NCBI RefSeq assembly: GCF_003362725.1
Contig: NZ_QKTV01000003.1
Span: 286,572-350,571, forward strand
DNA length: 64,000 bases
DNA from: Winogradskyella aurantiaca
GTDB taxonomy: Bacteria > Bacteroidota > Bacteroidia > Flavobacteriales > Flavobacteriaceae
Reading direction: 5' to 3'
Part shown: positions 44,304 to 52,661 of the stretch, one piece after another
Position numbering within the stretch: position 1 is the first letter of the stretch
Layout: each line of letters starts with the position of its first letter
The notes under the pieces: model-generated
Database searches by the model: none
Seen by the model: the letters and a program-made list of their open reading frames with translations, nothing else
Told to the model about the DNA's origin: nothing
Made by a program: the position numbers and the translations under genes

Positions 44304-45731
44304 ATGGAGATAACAGCTCAATCGGTCTGGGGCAATTGCTTGGCATTTATTAAAGACAATATCCAACCACAAGCCTATAAAACTTGGTTTGAACCGATTG
44401 TAGCAGTTAAACTTTCTAATCAAGCCCTGAGCATTCAAGTTCCAAGTAAATTTTTCTATGAATGGCTAGAGGAGCATTACGTTAAAATTTTAAAAGTTGC
44501 TTTGACTAAGGAGTTAGGTGAAACAGCCAAGTTAGTCTACGTGATTAAAATGGAGAATACCTATGGCAATAAGCAGCCGTTTACAGAAAAAATACCCAGT
44601 TCCAATAGAATACCAGTCAAATCACAAGACGTAGACGTACCATTTAATAATAAAAGCCCTGAATTAAGAAATCCATTTGTAATCCCAGGTATAAGAAATG
44701 TAAAAATAGAATCACAGCTTAATCCTAATTATAGTTTTGATAATTTCTTAGAGGGCGATTCTAACAGATTAGCTAGAAATGCTGGAATTGCCGTAGCCAA
44801 TAAACCTGGCGGCACATCATTTAACCCCTTGCTAATATTTGGAGGTGTTGGTTTAGGAAAAACACATTTGGCTCACGCCATTGGTGTTGACATAAAAGAT
44901 AAATACCCTGAGAAAACAGTACTTTATATTTCAGCTGAAAAGTTTACTCAGCAGTACATTGATTCAGTCAAGAAGAATAATAGAAATGACTTTATCCATT
45001 TTTATCAGATTATTGATGTCTTAATTATTGATGACGTCCAATTCCTTTCAGGAAAGACTGGGACTCAGGATGTTTTCTTTCATATCTTTAATCACCTTCA
45101 TCAAAATGGCAAACAGGTTATTTTAACTAGTGATAAGGCACCTGTAGATATGCAGGATATTGAACAACGATTATTATCCAGGTTTAAATGGGGTCTCTCT
45201 GCTGAATTACAAACTCCAGACTTTGAGACGCGAGTTTCCATACTTAGAAATAAACTCTATAGAGACGGTGTAGAAATGCCGGAAGAAATTATTGACTATG
45301 TAGCTAAACATATTAAAACTAACGTGAGAGAGTTAGAGGGCGCCATAATTTCGTTAATAGCTCAGTCTTCCTTCAATAAAAAAGAAATCACTATAAATCT
45401 TGCAAAAGATATTGTAGAGAAGTTTGTAAAAAACACCAAAAGAGAGGTGTCCATTGATTACATACAAAAAGTGGTTTCTGATTATTTTCAAATGGATGTT
45501 GACACCTTACAGTCCAAGACGCGTAAGCGCCATATTGTTCAAGCAAGGCAGTTAGCTATGTTCTTTGCTAAAAAGTACACTAAAGCTTCATTGGCTAGCA
45601 TTGGATCACAGATTGGCCAAAGAGACCATGCTACGGTACTTCATGCCTGTAAAACGGTTGACAACTTATCCTCTACCGACAAGCAATTCAGGAAATATGT
45701 TGAGGATTTAGCAAAGAAACTCACACTTTAA
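44304..45731 (+). CDS. dnaA: Chromosomal replication initiator protein DnaA
   Basis: Binds DnaA boxes and opens the origin. It has 475 residues: domain I (about 1-80, WFEPIVAVKL), a short linker, AAA+ domain III with Walker A GGVGLGKTHLAHAIG and Walker B LIIDDVQFL, and a C-terminal DNA-binding domain IV with the signature GQRDHATVLHACKTV. No cluster of DnaA boxes was seen beside the gene, so this need not be the origin. It is followed by a phosphatase gene after 10 bp and preceded by a terminator-like hairpin. Confidence 0.97.
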   Translation: MEITAQSVWGNCLAFIKDNIQPQAYKTWFEPIVAVKLSNQALSIQVPSKFFYEWLEEHYVKILKVALTKELGETAKLVYVIKMENTYGNKQPFTEKIPSSNRIPVKSQDVDVPFNNKSPELRNPFVIPGIRNVKIESQLNPNYSFDNFLEGDSNRLARNAGIAVANKPGGTSFNPLLIFGGVGLGKTHLAHAIGVDIKDKYPEKTVLYISAEKFTQQYIDSVKKNNRNDFIHFYQIIDVLIIDDVQFLSGKTGTQDVFFHIFNHLHQNGKQVILTSDKAPVDMQDIEQRLLSRFKWGLSAELQTPDFETRVSILRNKLYRDGVEMPEEIIDYVAKHIKTNVRELEGAIISLIAQSSFNKKEITINLAKDIVEKFVKNTKREVSIDYIQKVVSDYFQMDVDTLQSKTRKRHIVQARQLAMFFAKKYTKASLASIGSQIGQRDHATVLHACKTVDNLSSTDKQFRKYVEDLAKKLTL

Positions 45732-45741
45732 TTATTTATTT

Positions 45742-46200
45742 ATGAGAATCCTGATGGTATGTTTAGGGAATATCTGTCGATCTCCCCTTGCCCACGGTAT
45801 TCTAGAGAATAAGCTTCAAGATTCGAATTATCTTATTGACTCAGCTGGAACCGCCAGTTATCATATTGGTGAACTACCTGATCATAGATCTATTAAGGTT
45901 GCAAAAGCAAATGGTATTGATATTACCTCTCAAAGGGCGCGACAGTTTAAAACAAGTGATTTCGATGTTTTTGATCGCATTTACGCAATGGACGAATCTA
46001 ATCTAGACAACCTTAAAACTTTAGCAAGAGACGAAAATGACCTAAACAAATTACGTCTTTTTATGGATGCTAATCCAAATTCCGCTTATAACTATGTACC
46101 TGACCCCTATTATGGCGACTTTAGTGGTTTTGAGGAGGTGTTTAACTTAGTAGATGAAACTTGTAATATTATAGCTAGGGATCTATCTAAACAGGACTAA
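45742..46200 (+). CDS. Low-molecular-weight protein-tyrosine-phosphatase
   Basis: A 152-residue phosphatase with the P-loop C7-x5-R13-S (VCLGNICRSPL) and the catalytic aspartate D121 in DPYYGD. Length and motifs are normal, so it should be active. In other bacteria such enzymes act on tyrosine kinases of polysaccharide export, but none is seen nearby. It follows dnaA by 10 bp and precedes the methyltransferase gene by 38 bp, so all three may share a transcript. Confidence 0.93.
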   Translation: MRILMVCLGNICRSPLAHGILENKLQDSNYLIDSAGTASYHIGELPDHRSIKVAKANGIDITSQRARQFKTSDFDVFDRIYAMDESNLDNLKTLARDENDLNKLRLFMDANPNSAYNYVPDPYYGDFSGFEEVFNLVDETCNIIARDLSKQD

Positions 46201-46238
46201 GTCTTAAATTATTACCTTTAAAATGACTACGTTTTTAT

Positions 46239-46970
46239 ATGAACTCAAATAAAGGGCTTCTTTACTTAATTCCAACACGACTTGGTGACAACCCGCCACT
46301 TGAAGTGTTACCTCTTTCAATAAAAAAGGTTTTAGAAAAGGTAAATCACTACATAGTAGAAAATGAAAAAACCGCCAGACGATTCATTAAAAGGGTAACC
46401 CCGGGAAAAAGTCAGGCAAAATTGGTGATACAAGTACTAAATAAATACACACTCGAAGAAGAATTACTTAGTTATTTGGACGCCTGTGATAACGGTTTGG
46501 ATGTTGGTCTCATCTCTGAAGCTGGCTGCCCTGCCATAGCTGATCCAGGAGCAGACATCGTTAAACTCGCACACAGTAAAGGCATTCGTATTGTGCCACT
46601 TGTTGGGCCTTCTTCAATTCTTTTAGCGTTGATGAGCAGTGGCATGAATGGTCAAAGTTTTGCCTTTAATGGCTATTTGCCAATAGATAAACAGGATCGT
46701 AAATCTCATATGAAACGTCTTGAAAAATTATCCTTTGACCAAAATCAAACTCAGATTTTCATTGAAACCCCGTTTCGTAATAATCAGTTATTGACAGATT
46801 TAATAAAAACACTAAATTCCAGAACAAGATTATGTGTGGCCTGCGATTTAACTTTACCTACGGAAGAAATTTACAGTATGCCAATAAATGAATGGAAACA
46901 AAAAGAATTGCCCGATTTGCACAAGAGGCCATCTATATTTCTTGTTTTAAAAGAATCTACTGTTTACTAA
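46239..46970 (+). CDS. SAM-dependent methyltransferase, tetrapyrrole methylase fold (RsmI-like)
   Basis: A 243-residue member of the RsmI / tetrapyrrole methylase superfamily. It has GLLYLIPTRLGDNP at the N-terminus, SEAGCPAIADPGADIV, PLVGPSSILLALMSSG, and IETPFRNNQLL. RsmI proper has TPIGN in place of LIPTRLG, so this is a paralogue often found in Bacteroidota and its target is uncertain. It is the last gene of the dnaA set and nearly touches the convergent lysozyme-like gene (4-bp overlap). Confidence 0.85.
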   Translation: MNSNKGLLYLIPTRLGDNPPLEVLPLSIKKVLEKVNHYIVENEKTARRFIKRVTPGKSQAKLVIQVLNKYTLEEELLSYLDACDNGLDVGLISEAGCPAIADPGADIVKLAHSKGIRIVPLVGPSSILLALMSSGMNGQSFAFNGYLPIDKQDRKSHMKRLEKLSFDQNQTQIFIETPFRNNQLLTDLIKTLNSRTRLCVACDLTLPTEEIYSMPINEWKQKELPDLHKRPSIFLVLKESTVY

Positions 46971-47638
46971 ATAGAAACTTTAGCAGTTCTATTAGGTTCA
47001 ATTTGAGAAGTGTCATAGCCAGAGAATTTTTCCAGGTAGCTGCTTAGCGTAGAACCATAGCCATCCTTAAAATTTTGCTGACCATAGCTTTTGAGAAACT
47101 TTTTAACACTACCTGGACCAGCGAGATGGGCTGCAGCAAGAATTCCTGATTCTGTGACCTCAATACCTGCTACTGTTTTACCGTCAAATTTTTGGATATA
47201 CTTTCTTAGAATCCATTTATTTCGTTTGGTATTGGCTAAAAAGGCCTCTTCTTGAAGAACTGGACTCTCAAGAAAGGTATCTGTATTATAGACACCAACA
47301 AGTTTTAATGTTTCAGAACCAAATTGGTACTTTCCTAGATAGCCATAGGTATTTACTGCAAAATAGTTCCCAGTTGACTCTTTAAAAGCTAAGGCTTCCT
47401 TAAAACCTTCAAAGTTCTTACCTAACAGTGGAGAATAATGATCAATTGATTTAGAATCAAATTCCATTAATTCAGCTAAATCTTCTTTTGGAATAGGTTG
47501 GATAAATTCTAATTCGATACCCTGGGTAGAGTATTTATCCATGTCTAGTTTTGATTCCGGATAAAGCGCCAAAATTAAACTAAAACAAATGGCAAAAGGG
47601 ACTAATGTGTTTTGAATAATATTCGTTTTCATATCCAT
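46967..47638 (-). CDS. Secreted lysozyme-like (transglycosylase-type) protein
   Basis: A 223-residue exported or membrane-anchored protein. The hydrophobic N-terminal segment (about residues 10-24) is followed by a linker and a domain with AFKESTGNYFAVNTYGYLGKYQFG, which resembles lytic transglycosylase and lysozyme cores with a catalytic-type glutamate. Relatives are often labelled LysM proteins although I see no LysM repeat here. ATG 47638 is chosen (ATG 47632 is equally possible); longer forms would read through the promoter region. It lies downstream of the mltG-DUF2279 cell-wall genes on the same strand. Confidence 0.72.
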   Translation of the reverse strand: MDMKTNIIQNTLVPFAICFSLILALYPESKLDMDKYSTQGIELEFIQPIPKEDLAELMEFDSKSIDHYSPLLGKNFEGFKEALAFKESTGNYFAVNTYGYLGKYQFGSETLKLVGVYNTDTFLESPVLQEEAFLANTKRNKWILRKYIQKFDGKTVAGIEVTESGILAAAHLAGPGSVKKFLKSYGQQNFKDGYGSTLSSYLEKFSGYDTSQIEPNRTAKVSI

Positions 47639-47686
47639 CTTATTTGTGTAAAATACTGTCCCCGAACATTTTACAAAATGGACGAG

Positions 47687-47717
47687 CAAAATTACGCCTT
47701 ATTTGGAGACTACACAA
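47687..47717 (-). promoter_or_regulatory. Complete promoter (-33 and -7) of the lysozyme-like gene
   Basis: Minus strand TTG (47717-47715), 20-nt spacer, TAATTTTG (47694-47687), 48 nt before ATG 47638. Both boxes match the Bacteroidota consensus. Confidence 0.6.
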
Positions 47718-47746
47718 TACACGGGATGAACGGTAAAAAAAACTCG

Positions 47747-48643
47747 TTAAAAGTAGATTATGTGGGCCTTAAAGACCCCGTTACTGGTCAATTCTAATGT
47801 TGGAGAAGGGATCTTTATAAAGTTGAAAATGTCAAATAGGGTTTTTAATATATGTGAATTGGTCTTTATTCTCGTCAAATCAATATCAAGACTTAAGTAA
47901 AATTGCTGATATGGATCTTGTGCCGGTAAATAGGGATCATGGAAATCCCCATTAAGCATACCATTGGCCCCATAGCCCAAGGCAATATTAAACCAGGACG
48001 GTATAAGCCCCGTGCCTAAAAAAGATTGCATACTAAAACTTAACCAATAGGTTTGGCCATTATAGTCCTTAAATACTTGTTCCATTAAATTATTTCCCAA
48101 TAAATCTGGATTAAGTTGTGCATATGGAGATTGCATAAATGAAAACTTTATGCCTATGCGTTGTTCTTCCCAGAGGATTTGTTGTCCAATAAATAGCCCT
48201 GTCCCTAAGGCATTAGCCGCTATATCTCCCCATGAGAAACCCCATTGTTTTGAGTAACCATCCATTATTTCAACAGCAGTCAAGAACACAAAACCAATTG
48301 TGGCCCCGTAGAGTAATCTATCTTTTTCGCGAACTCCACTCCAGGCTAATAAATTATATCCAATGCGACCCAATTGATAAGATGAAAATACATGACCCAG
48401 TTTGTCTATCCCATACCAATCACCACTATCATTAACAGTCCTAAACGATCCTCGTTCATAATTAGAATACCATAACTGGTCCAATGCTATCAAGGATGCA
48501 GCAGCCAAGGTTGCTTGAGAAATTAGAACACCATTTCGTCTTTGGATATGAAGGGTGTCTGACGGCTTTAGGAATTTAGATAATTGACCATATACAGAAA
48601 GAGATTGTACTATAATAATAACAATTAATACTAATCGTTTCAT
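47747..48643 (-). CDS. DUF2279 family (YfiM-like) protein
   Basis: A 298-residue exported protein (signal ending VYGQ at residue 20) of the DUF2279 family. The N-terminal third has LGHVFSSYQLGRIGYNLL and a membrane-like stretch LLYGATIGFVFLTAVEIMDGYSKQWGFSWGDIAANALGTG (residues about 107-148, written in parts here), which is the usual DUF2279 core. The C-terminal half looks like outer-membrane beta strands (WLSFSMQSFL). Function unknown. It starts 8 bp after mltG, so it probably belongs to the cell-wall operon. Confidence 0.78.
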   Translation of the reverse strand: MKRLVLIVIIIVQSLSVYGQLSKFLKPSDTLHIQRRNGVLISQATLAAASLIALDQLWYSNYERGSFRTVNDSGDWYGIDKLGHVFSSYQLGRIGYNLLAWSGVREKDRLLYGATIGFVFLTAVEIMDGYSKQWGFSWGDIAANALGTGLFIGQQILWEEQRIGIKFSFMQSPYAQLNPDLLGNNLMEQVFKDYNGQTYWLSFSMQSFLGTGLIPSWFNIALGYGANGMLNGDFHDPYLPAQDPYQQFYLSLDIDLTRIKTNSHILKTLFDIFNFIKIPSPTLELTSNGVFKAHIIYF

Positions 48644-48651
48644 ACCTAAGA

Positions 48652-49695
48652 TTAACGTCTAATCCCCTGTGAATCTAGATAACGGTGATAGGCCCGCGCA
48701 TTTCTATTATGTTCACTCAGGGTCTTAGCAAATCGATGGTAACCAATGCGCTCAGGATCAGCTGCAAAATAAAGGTAATCATGATCCTGACTGTTTAAAA
48801 CAGCCTCAATTGCTGATAAATCAGGCATAGCAATTAAACCAGGCGGTATTCCCGAATACATATAAGTATTATATGGTGTATCTATGTCCTTATGCTCATT
48901 TAAAACCCTTCTAATAACCGTATTTTGATATTTAGGCAATTTGTAAGCTGCAAATTTTAGCGCTGGATCAGCTTGTAGTGGCATTCCAATTTTAAGTCTA
49001 TTTAAATATACTCCTGCAACAATAGGCTGTTCTTCTTTAGCTTTAGATTCTTCGTAAACTATGGAGGCTAGGGTCATTACCTCATCAGCTGAAAGGCCAA
49101 TTTTTTTTGCTTTAGATCTTCGGTCTTCATTCCAGAATTTCTGATATTCTTTATACATGCGCTTCACAAAGGCTTCCGCAGAGGTATTCCAAAAGAACTC
49201 ATAACTATTAGGTAAGTACATCCCCAGAGCCGTTTCATTTTTAAATACGTAAGAATTGAGTAAAGTAGAATCACGCATAGCAATTACCAATTCCGCGCTA
49301 TCCGCTTCAATTTGGGAACTAACGCGACCTGCCAGTTGCTCTAAACTGTTTTGATTATTAAATGATAACGTGAGAGGAATGTTCTGGCTCCGTATGGTGT
49401 TAATAATATCATTATTATTCATCCCTTTTTTTAGCCTGTAACGCCCCGATTTAACATTGCTGTTATATTTTTTTTGATTTGCTAAGGCATCAAATGAATC
49501 TAAATCATCTAAATAAGGAGCTAGAAGCTCTCTTACTTGATTATAGTTAGTACCAGTTGGAATCTCTAAAGTAACTGATTCTTCCTCGAAACTAGTGTTT
49601 GGAACAAACATAGCATCATAGATATAATAAGCTATAGCACCCATAACAACTAATCCAATTAAGGCTATGGCCCATAATATTTTTTTAATGTACAT
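48652..49695 (-). CDS. mltG: Endolytic murein transglycosylase MltG
   Basis: Cleaves nascent glycan strands and is thought to set their length. It has 347 residues with an N-terminal membrane helix (about 5-27), a LysM-like segment, and the YceG catalytic domain with LASIVYEESKAKEEQPIVAGVYLNRL (catalytic Glu in the EES run), LQADPALKFA and YNTYMYSGIPPGLIAMP. It overlaps the GNAT gene by 11 bp upstream. Its operon with dapF links peptidoglycan precursor synthesis and glycan strand cutting. Confidence 0.95.
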   Translation of the reverse strand: MYIKKILWAIALIGLVVMGAIAYYIYDAMFVPNTSFEEESVTLEIPTGTNYNQVRELLAPYLDDLDSFDALANQKKYNSNVKSGRYRLKKGMNNNDIINTIRSQNIPLTLSFNNQNSLEQLAGRVSSQIEADSAELVIAMRDSTLLNSYVFKNETALGMYLPNSYEFFWNTSAEAFVKRMYKEYQKFWNEDRRSKAKKIGLSADEVMTLASIVYEESKAKEEQPIVAGVYLNRLKIGMPLQADPALKFAAYKLPKYQNTVIRRVLNEHKDIDTPYNTYMYSGIPPGLIAMPDLSAIEAVLNSQDHDYLYFAADPERIGYHRFAKTLSEHNRNARAYHRYLDSQGIRR

Positions 49696-50221
49696 GCTTA
49701 GAATTAATTAATTGCAAAAACCACTCATTACTGAAGGACCCATCCCATAATGTCCAATCCTTTTTTAAAGCCACCTTACTAAAACCGAGCAACTCAAACA
49801 GTCTAAGACTTTGGGTATTTGATTCAGTAATTTGACAATATAATTGGTGAAGATCTAATACCGAAAAGCTGTATTGTATCATAAGCTCTAAAGCTTCTCT
49901 CCCGTAGCCATTTCCACGATTCTTTAAATCCAATATGACAATACCAACACCTGCTTTTTTATTAATTGGGTCAAATTCATAGAGATCAATAAACCCCATC
50001 GGCTGATTAGAATGTTCACTTATGACTAACCGCAGCTGTTTGGATTCATATACATCAGTTGAAGCATTTAGGATGTATTGTTCTAACTGATATCTAGAAA
50101 ACGGAACAACTGTATTGCTCAATTGCCATAGGCTTTCGTCGTTTTCAGTAGACTCAAGAAAATCAATATCAGATGGCTCCAAGGCCCTCAACTTAATGGT
50201 TTCACCTTTTAATGTTACCAT
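49685..50221 (-). CDS. GNAT family N-acetyltransferase (RimJ-like)
   Basis: A 178-residue acetyltransferase. It starts KGETIKLRALEPSDIDFLE and has the acetyl-CoA loop LKNRGNGYGREALELMI, then LHQLYCQITESNTQSLRLFELLGF, a typical RimJ/RimL-type arrangement. Substrate unknown. It overlaps dapF by 7 bp and mltG by 11 bp, so it is translationally coupled within the cell-wall operon. Confidence 0.88.
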   Translation of the reverse strand: MVTLKGETIKLRALEPSDIDFLESTENDESLWQLSNTVVPFSRYQLEQYILNASTDVYESKQLRLVISEHSNQPMGFIDLYEFDPINKKAGVGIVILDLKNRGNGYGREALELMIQYSFSVLDLHQLYCQITESNTQSLRLFELLGFSKVALKKDWTLWDGSFSNEWFLQLINSKHVH

Positions 50222-50994
50222 GTTAATTCGCCCTTAAAAACAAACTCAGCAGGTCCTATTAACCAAACCTCTTTAAATCCCTCTTCATGTGGTGTAAACT
50301 TAACCTTTAAGTTTCCTCCATTGGTGACCAATGTAATTTCTGTATCCGAAGATTGCCCTGAACGAAACATGGCAATAGCTACTGCAGTAGCTCCTGTTCC
50401 ACAAGATAGAGTCTCACCTTCAACACCTCGTTCATACGTTCTTATACGGAACCCATTGTCTATCTTTTCTACAAAATTTACATTAGACCCGGCTTCATCA
50501 TATAAATCTCCATAGCGAATATCAGCACCAATTTTTTGAACATTCAAACTATTAATATCATTAACTAGTTGAACATGATGCGGTGATCCTGTATCTAAAA
50601 ACAAATGCTGTGGAAAACACTCTACACCTGATACATCCTTCATATTCAAGGATACAACCCCATCCGAATCAACAAAAGCATAATGAGGCCCATCAATAGC
50701 TTCAAAAGACGCTTTTGTGTCAATCAAGCCCAATCGTTTTGCAAAGGCAACAATGCATCTTCCACCATTACCACACATTGAACTTTGGTGACCATCAGAA
50801 TTAAAATAGACCATTTTAAAATCCATAGTGCCATGATCTTCCAATAATATGAGACCATCTGCGCCAATGCCAAATCGTCGATCACACAAAGAAGCCACAA
50901 GTCTGGCATTATTCTTGTCAAATATATTTTGACGATTATCAATGACTATAAAATCGTTTCCCGTACCCTGATATTTATAAAATGAATGTTTCAT
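50215..50994 (-). CDS. dapF: Diaminopimelate epimerase
   Basis: Converts LL- to meso-diaminopimelate for peptidoglycan and lysine. A 259-residue enzyme of two similar halves with the catalytic cysteine pair C74 in MCGNGGRC and C198 in SCGTGATA. It also has YQGTGNDFIVIDN at the start. A TATCTTTG promoter box lies 10 nt before the start. It heads the operon dapF - GNAT - mltG - DUF2279. Confidence 0.96.
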   Translation of the reverse strand: MKHSFYKYQGTGNDFIVIDNRQNIFDKNNARLVASLCDRRFGIGADGLILLEDHGTMDFKMVYFNSDGHQSSMCGNGGRCIVAFAKRLGLIDTKASFEAIDGPHYAFVDSDGVVSLNMKDVSGVECFPQHLFLDTGSPHHVQLVNDINSLNVQKIGADIRYGDLYDEAGSNVNFVEKIDNGFRIRTYERGVEGETLSCGTGATAVAIAMFRSGQSSDTEITLVTNGGNLKVKFTPHEEGFKEVWLIGPAEFVFKGELTW

Positions 50995-51004
50995 ATTTAG
51001 GTCG

Positions 51005-51012
51005 CAAAGATA
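51005..51012 (-). promoter_or_regulatory. -7 promoter box of the dapF operon
   Basis: TATCTTTG on the minus strand, 10 nt before the dapF ATG; short leader. Confidence 0.55.
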
Positions 51013-51121
51013 GGGATATTAGTGGGTTTTAAGTCTTGTTAAATCATCGTTAAACTTAAAATCACCATTTAATAAAAATGTAATTTTATTCGTTGTCTAA
51101 TTAAATTAAAAACAAGTGAAG

Positions 51122-52534
51122 ATGAAGAAGATTTTAACTTTAATTGGGGTTTCAGCTCTAGGAGGAATACTAACTCTGGGTGCTTATAAACTAATGGAGC
51201 CTGATAAAAAACAGGATTATAATTCCTTCCAAAGCACAAAGCAATCATTTATTGTCCCCACAAAATCAATTAATTCGAAAACAGCATTAATTAATTCCAA
51301 CGCCCCTGATTTAGTAAAGGCGGCGAATGGAACTATTGATGCGGTAGTGCACGTCAAAAATAAGGCGATTACTAGTGGCCCCAGAAATTTCTATGATTTA
51401 CTTTATGGCCGTGAGTCTGAACAAACCAGAATTGGCACAGGAAGTGGTGTCATTATTTCACCCGACGGTTACATTATTACCAATAATCACGTTATCGCCG
51501 GTGCAAGTGAGCTATCCATAACCATGAATAATAATAAAGTTTATGCTGCAAAACTTATTGGTACCGATAAGAAAACAGACATTGCTCTGCTAAAAATTGA
51601 TGCTCAAGATGAACTGCCGGCTATACAATTTGGAGACTCTGATGCTTCGCAAGTTGGTGAGTGGGTGTTAGCAGTTGGAAATCCATTTAATCTAACTTCA
51701 ACGGTTACCGCTGGAATTATTAGTGCCAAATCGAGAGATTTGTCTGGTGATCAAAGTTTTATTCAAACTGATGCTGCGGTGAATCCAGGAAATTCTGGAG
51801 GAGCTTTAGTAAATATGAATGGTGAATTGATTGGAATTAATACAGCAATCACTTCGCAAACTGGGTCTTATATAGGTTATTCATTCGCAGTTCCAAGCAA
51901 TATTGCACGTAAAATTGTAGAGGACCTCATTGAGTTTGGAGATGTACAAACTGGAATATTAGGTGTTTCTATTTTAAATCCAGACTCTGAAGAGGGAGTT
52001 GAGCTCGGAATTAATGAAATTCAGGGTGTATACATTTCGGACATTACTAAAAACTCAGGTGCAGCAGCTGCCGGTTTAAAAGAAGGAGATGTGATTACTA
52101 GACTTGATAATATAGAGATTACCAAGTTTTCGGATCTAAGTGGCTACTTAAAAACTAAAAGACCAAATGATGTTGTAAACGTAGAGATCGAACGCGAGAA
52201 TGAACTGAGGATTGTCCCAGTAACTTTGTCTAATACAAGTATTGGTAAAGTTGAATTTATGAATATGACTTTTACAGATATCTCCAAAATAGACAAGCAG
52301 CGCTATGGTATTGAAAGTGGTGTGATCATTCAAAGGTCTAATAATCGGCTTTGGATTAATAGACTTGGAATACAAGAGAATTATGTCATAACCAAAATCA
52401 ATGATTTTGAAATTAATTCAATTGAGGATATTAATACCTTAAAACAGCGGTATGGCGACGAATTTGAAGAGCGAATTGAGCGAATTAGTTTTATTGATGG
52501 ATATCTTAGAGCTCGTGAATTAGTACTGCGTTAG
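51122..52534 (+). CDS. HtrA/DegP-type serine protease
   Basis: Periplasmic protease/chaperone for misfolded envelope proteins. From ATG 51122 it has 470 residues: an N-terminal membrane anchor or signal (about 2-24), a trypsin-like domain with H123 in NNHVIAG, D153 in TDIALLK and S225 in NPGNSGGAL, then one clear PDZ domain (about 280-372) and a weaker second one (about 380-468). A GTG six bases earlier is possible but less likely. It ends at a terminator before gap. Confidence 0.94.
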   Translation: MKKILTLIGVSALGGILTLGAYKLMEPDKKQDYNSFQSTKQSFIVPTKSINSKTALINSNAPDLVKAANGTIDAVVHVKNKAITSGPRNFYDLLYGRESEQTRIGTGSGVIISPDGYIITNNHVIAGASELSITMNNNKVYAAKLIGTDKKTDIALLKIDAQDELPAIQFGDSDASQVGEWVLAVGNPFNLTSTVTAGIISAKSRDLSGDQSFIQTDAAVNPGNSGGALVNMNGELIGINTAITSQTGSYIGYSFAVPSNIARKIVEDLIEFGDVQTGILGVSILNPDSEEGVELGINEIQGVYISDITKNSGAAAAGLKEGDVITRLDNIEITKFSDLSGYLKTKRPNDVVNVEIERENELRIVPVTLSNTSIGKVEFMNMTFTDISKIDKQRYGIESGVIIQRSNNRLWINRLGIQENYVITKINDFEINSIEDINTLKQRYGDEFEERIERISFIDGYLRARELVLR

Positions 52535-52558
52535 TGTAAAATTTAATAGTAAATATCG

Positions 52559-52596
52559 AACCCTCTGAATAAAAATTTAGAGGGTTTTATATTTTT
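52559..52596 (+). terminator. Intrinsic terminator of the HtrA gene
   Basis: 8-bp stem AACCCTCT / AGAGGGTT with a 12-nt loop, followed by TTATATTTTT. Confidence 0.82.
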
Positions 52597-52628
52597 CTTA
52601 AATGCTTACGAAAACGTTTGAAATATGT

Positions 52629-52636
52629 TACTTTTG
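52629..52636 (+). promoter_or_regulatory. -7 promoter box of the GAPDH gene
   Basis: TACTTTTG, 25 nt before the GAPDH ATG. Confidence 0.5.
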
Positions 52637-52661
52637 CGCCAAATTTTAAAAAATTAAACTA

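Noticed and set aside
47678..47797. A 39-codon plus-strand frame starting ATG GAC GAG with protein-like composition.
   Set aside because: It overlaps the complete minus-strand promoter of the lysozyme-like gene and the last 51 bp of the DUF2279 gene, and has no promoter box of its own.
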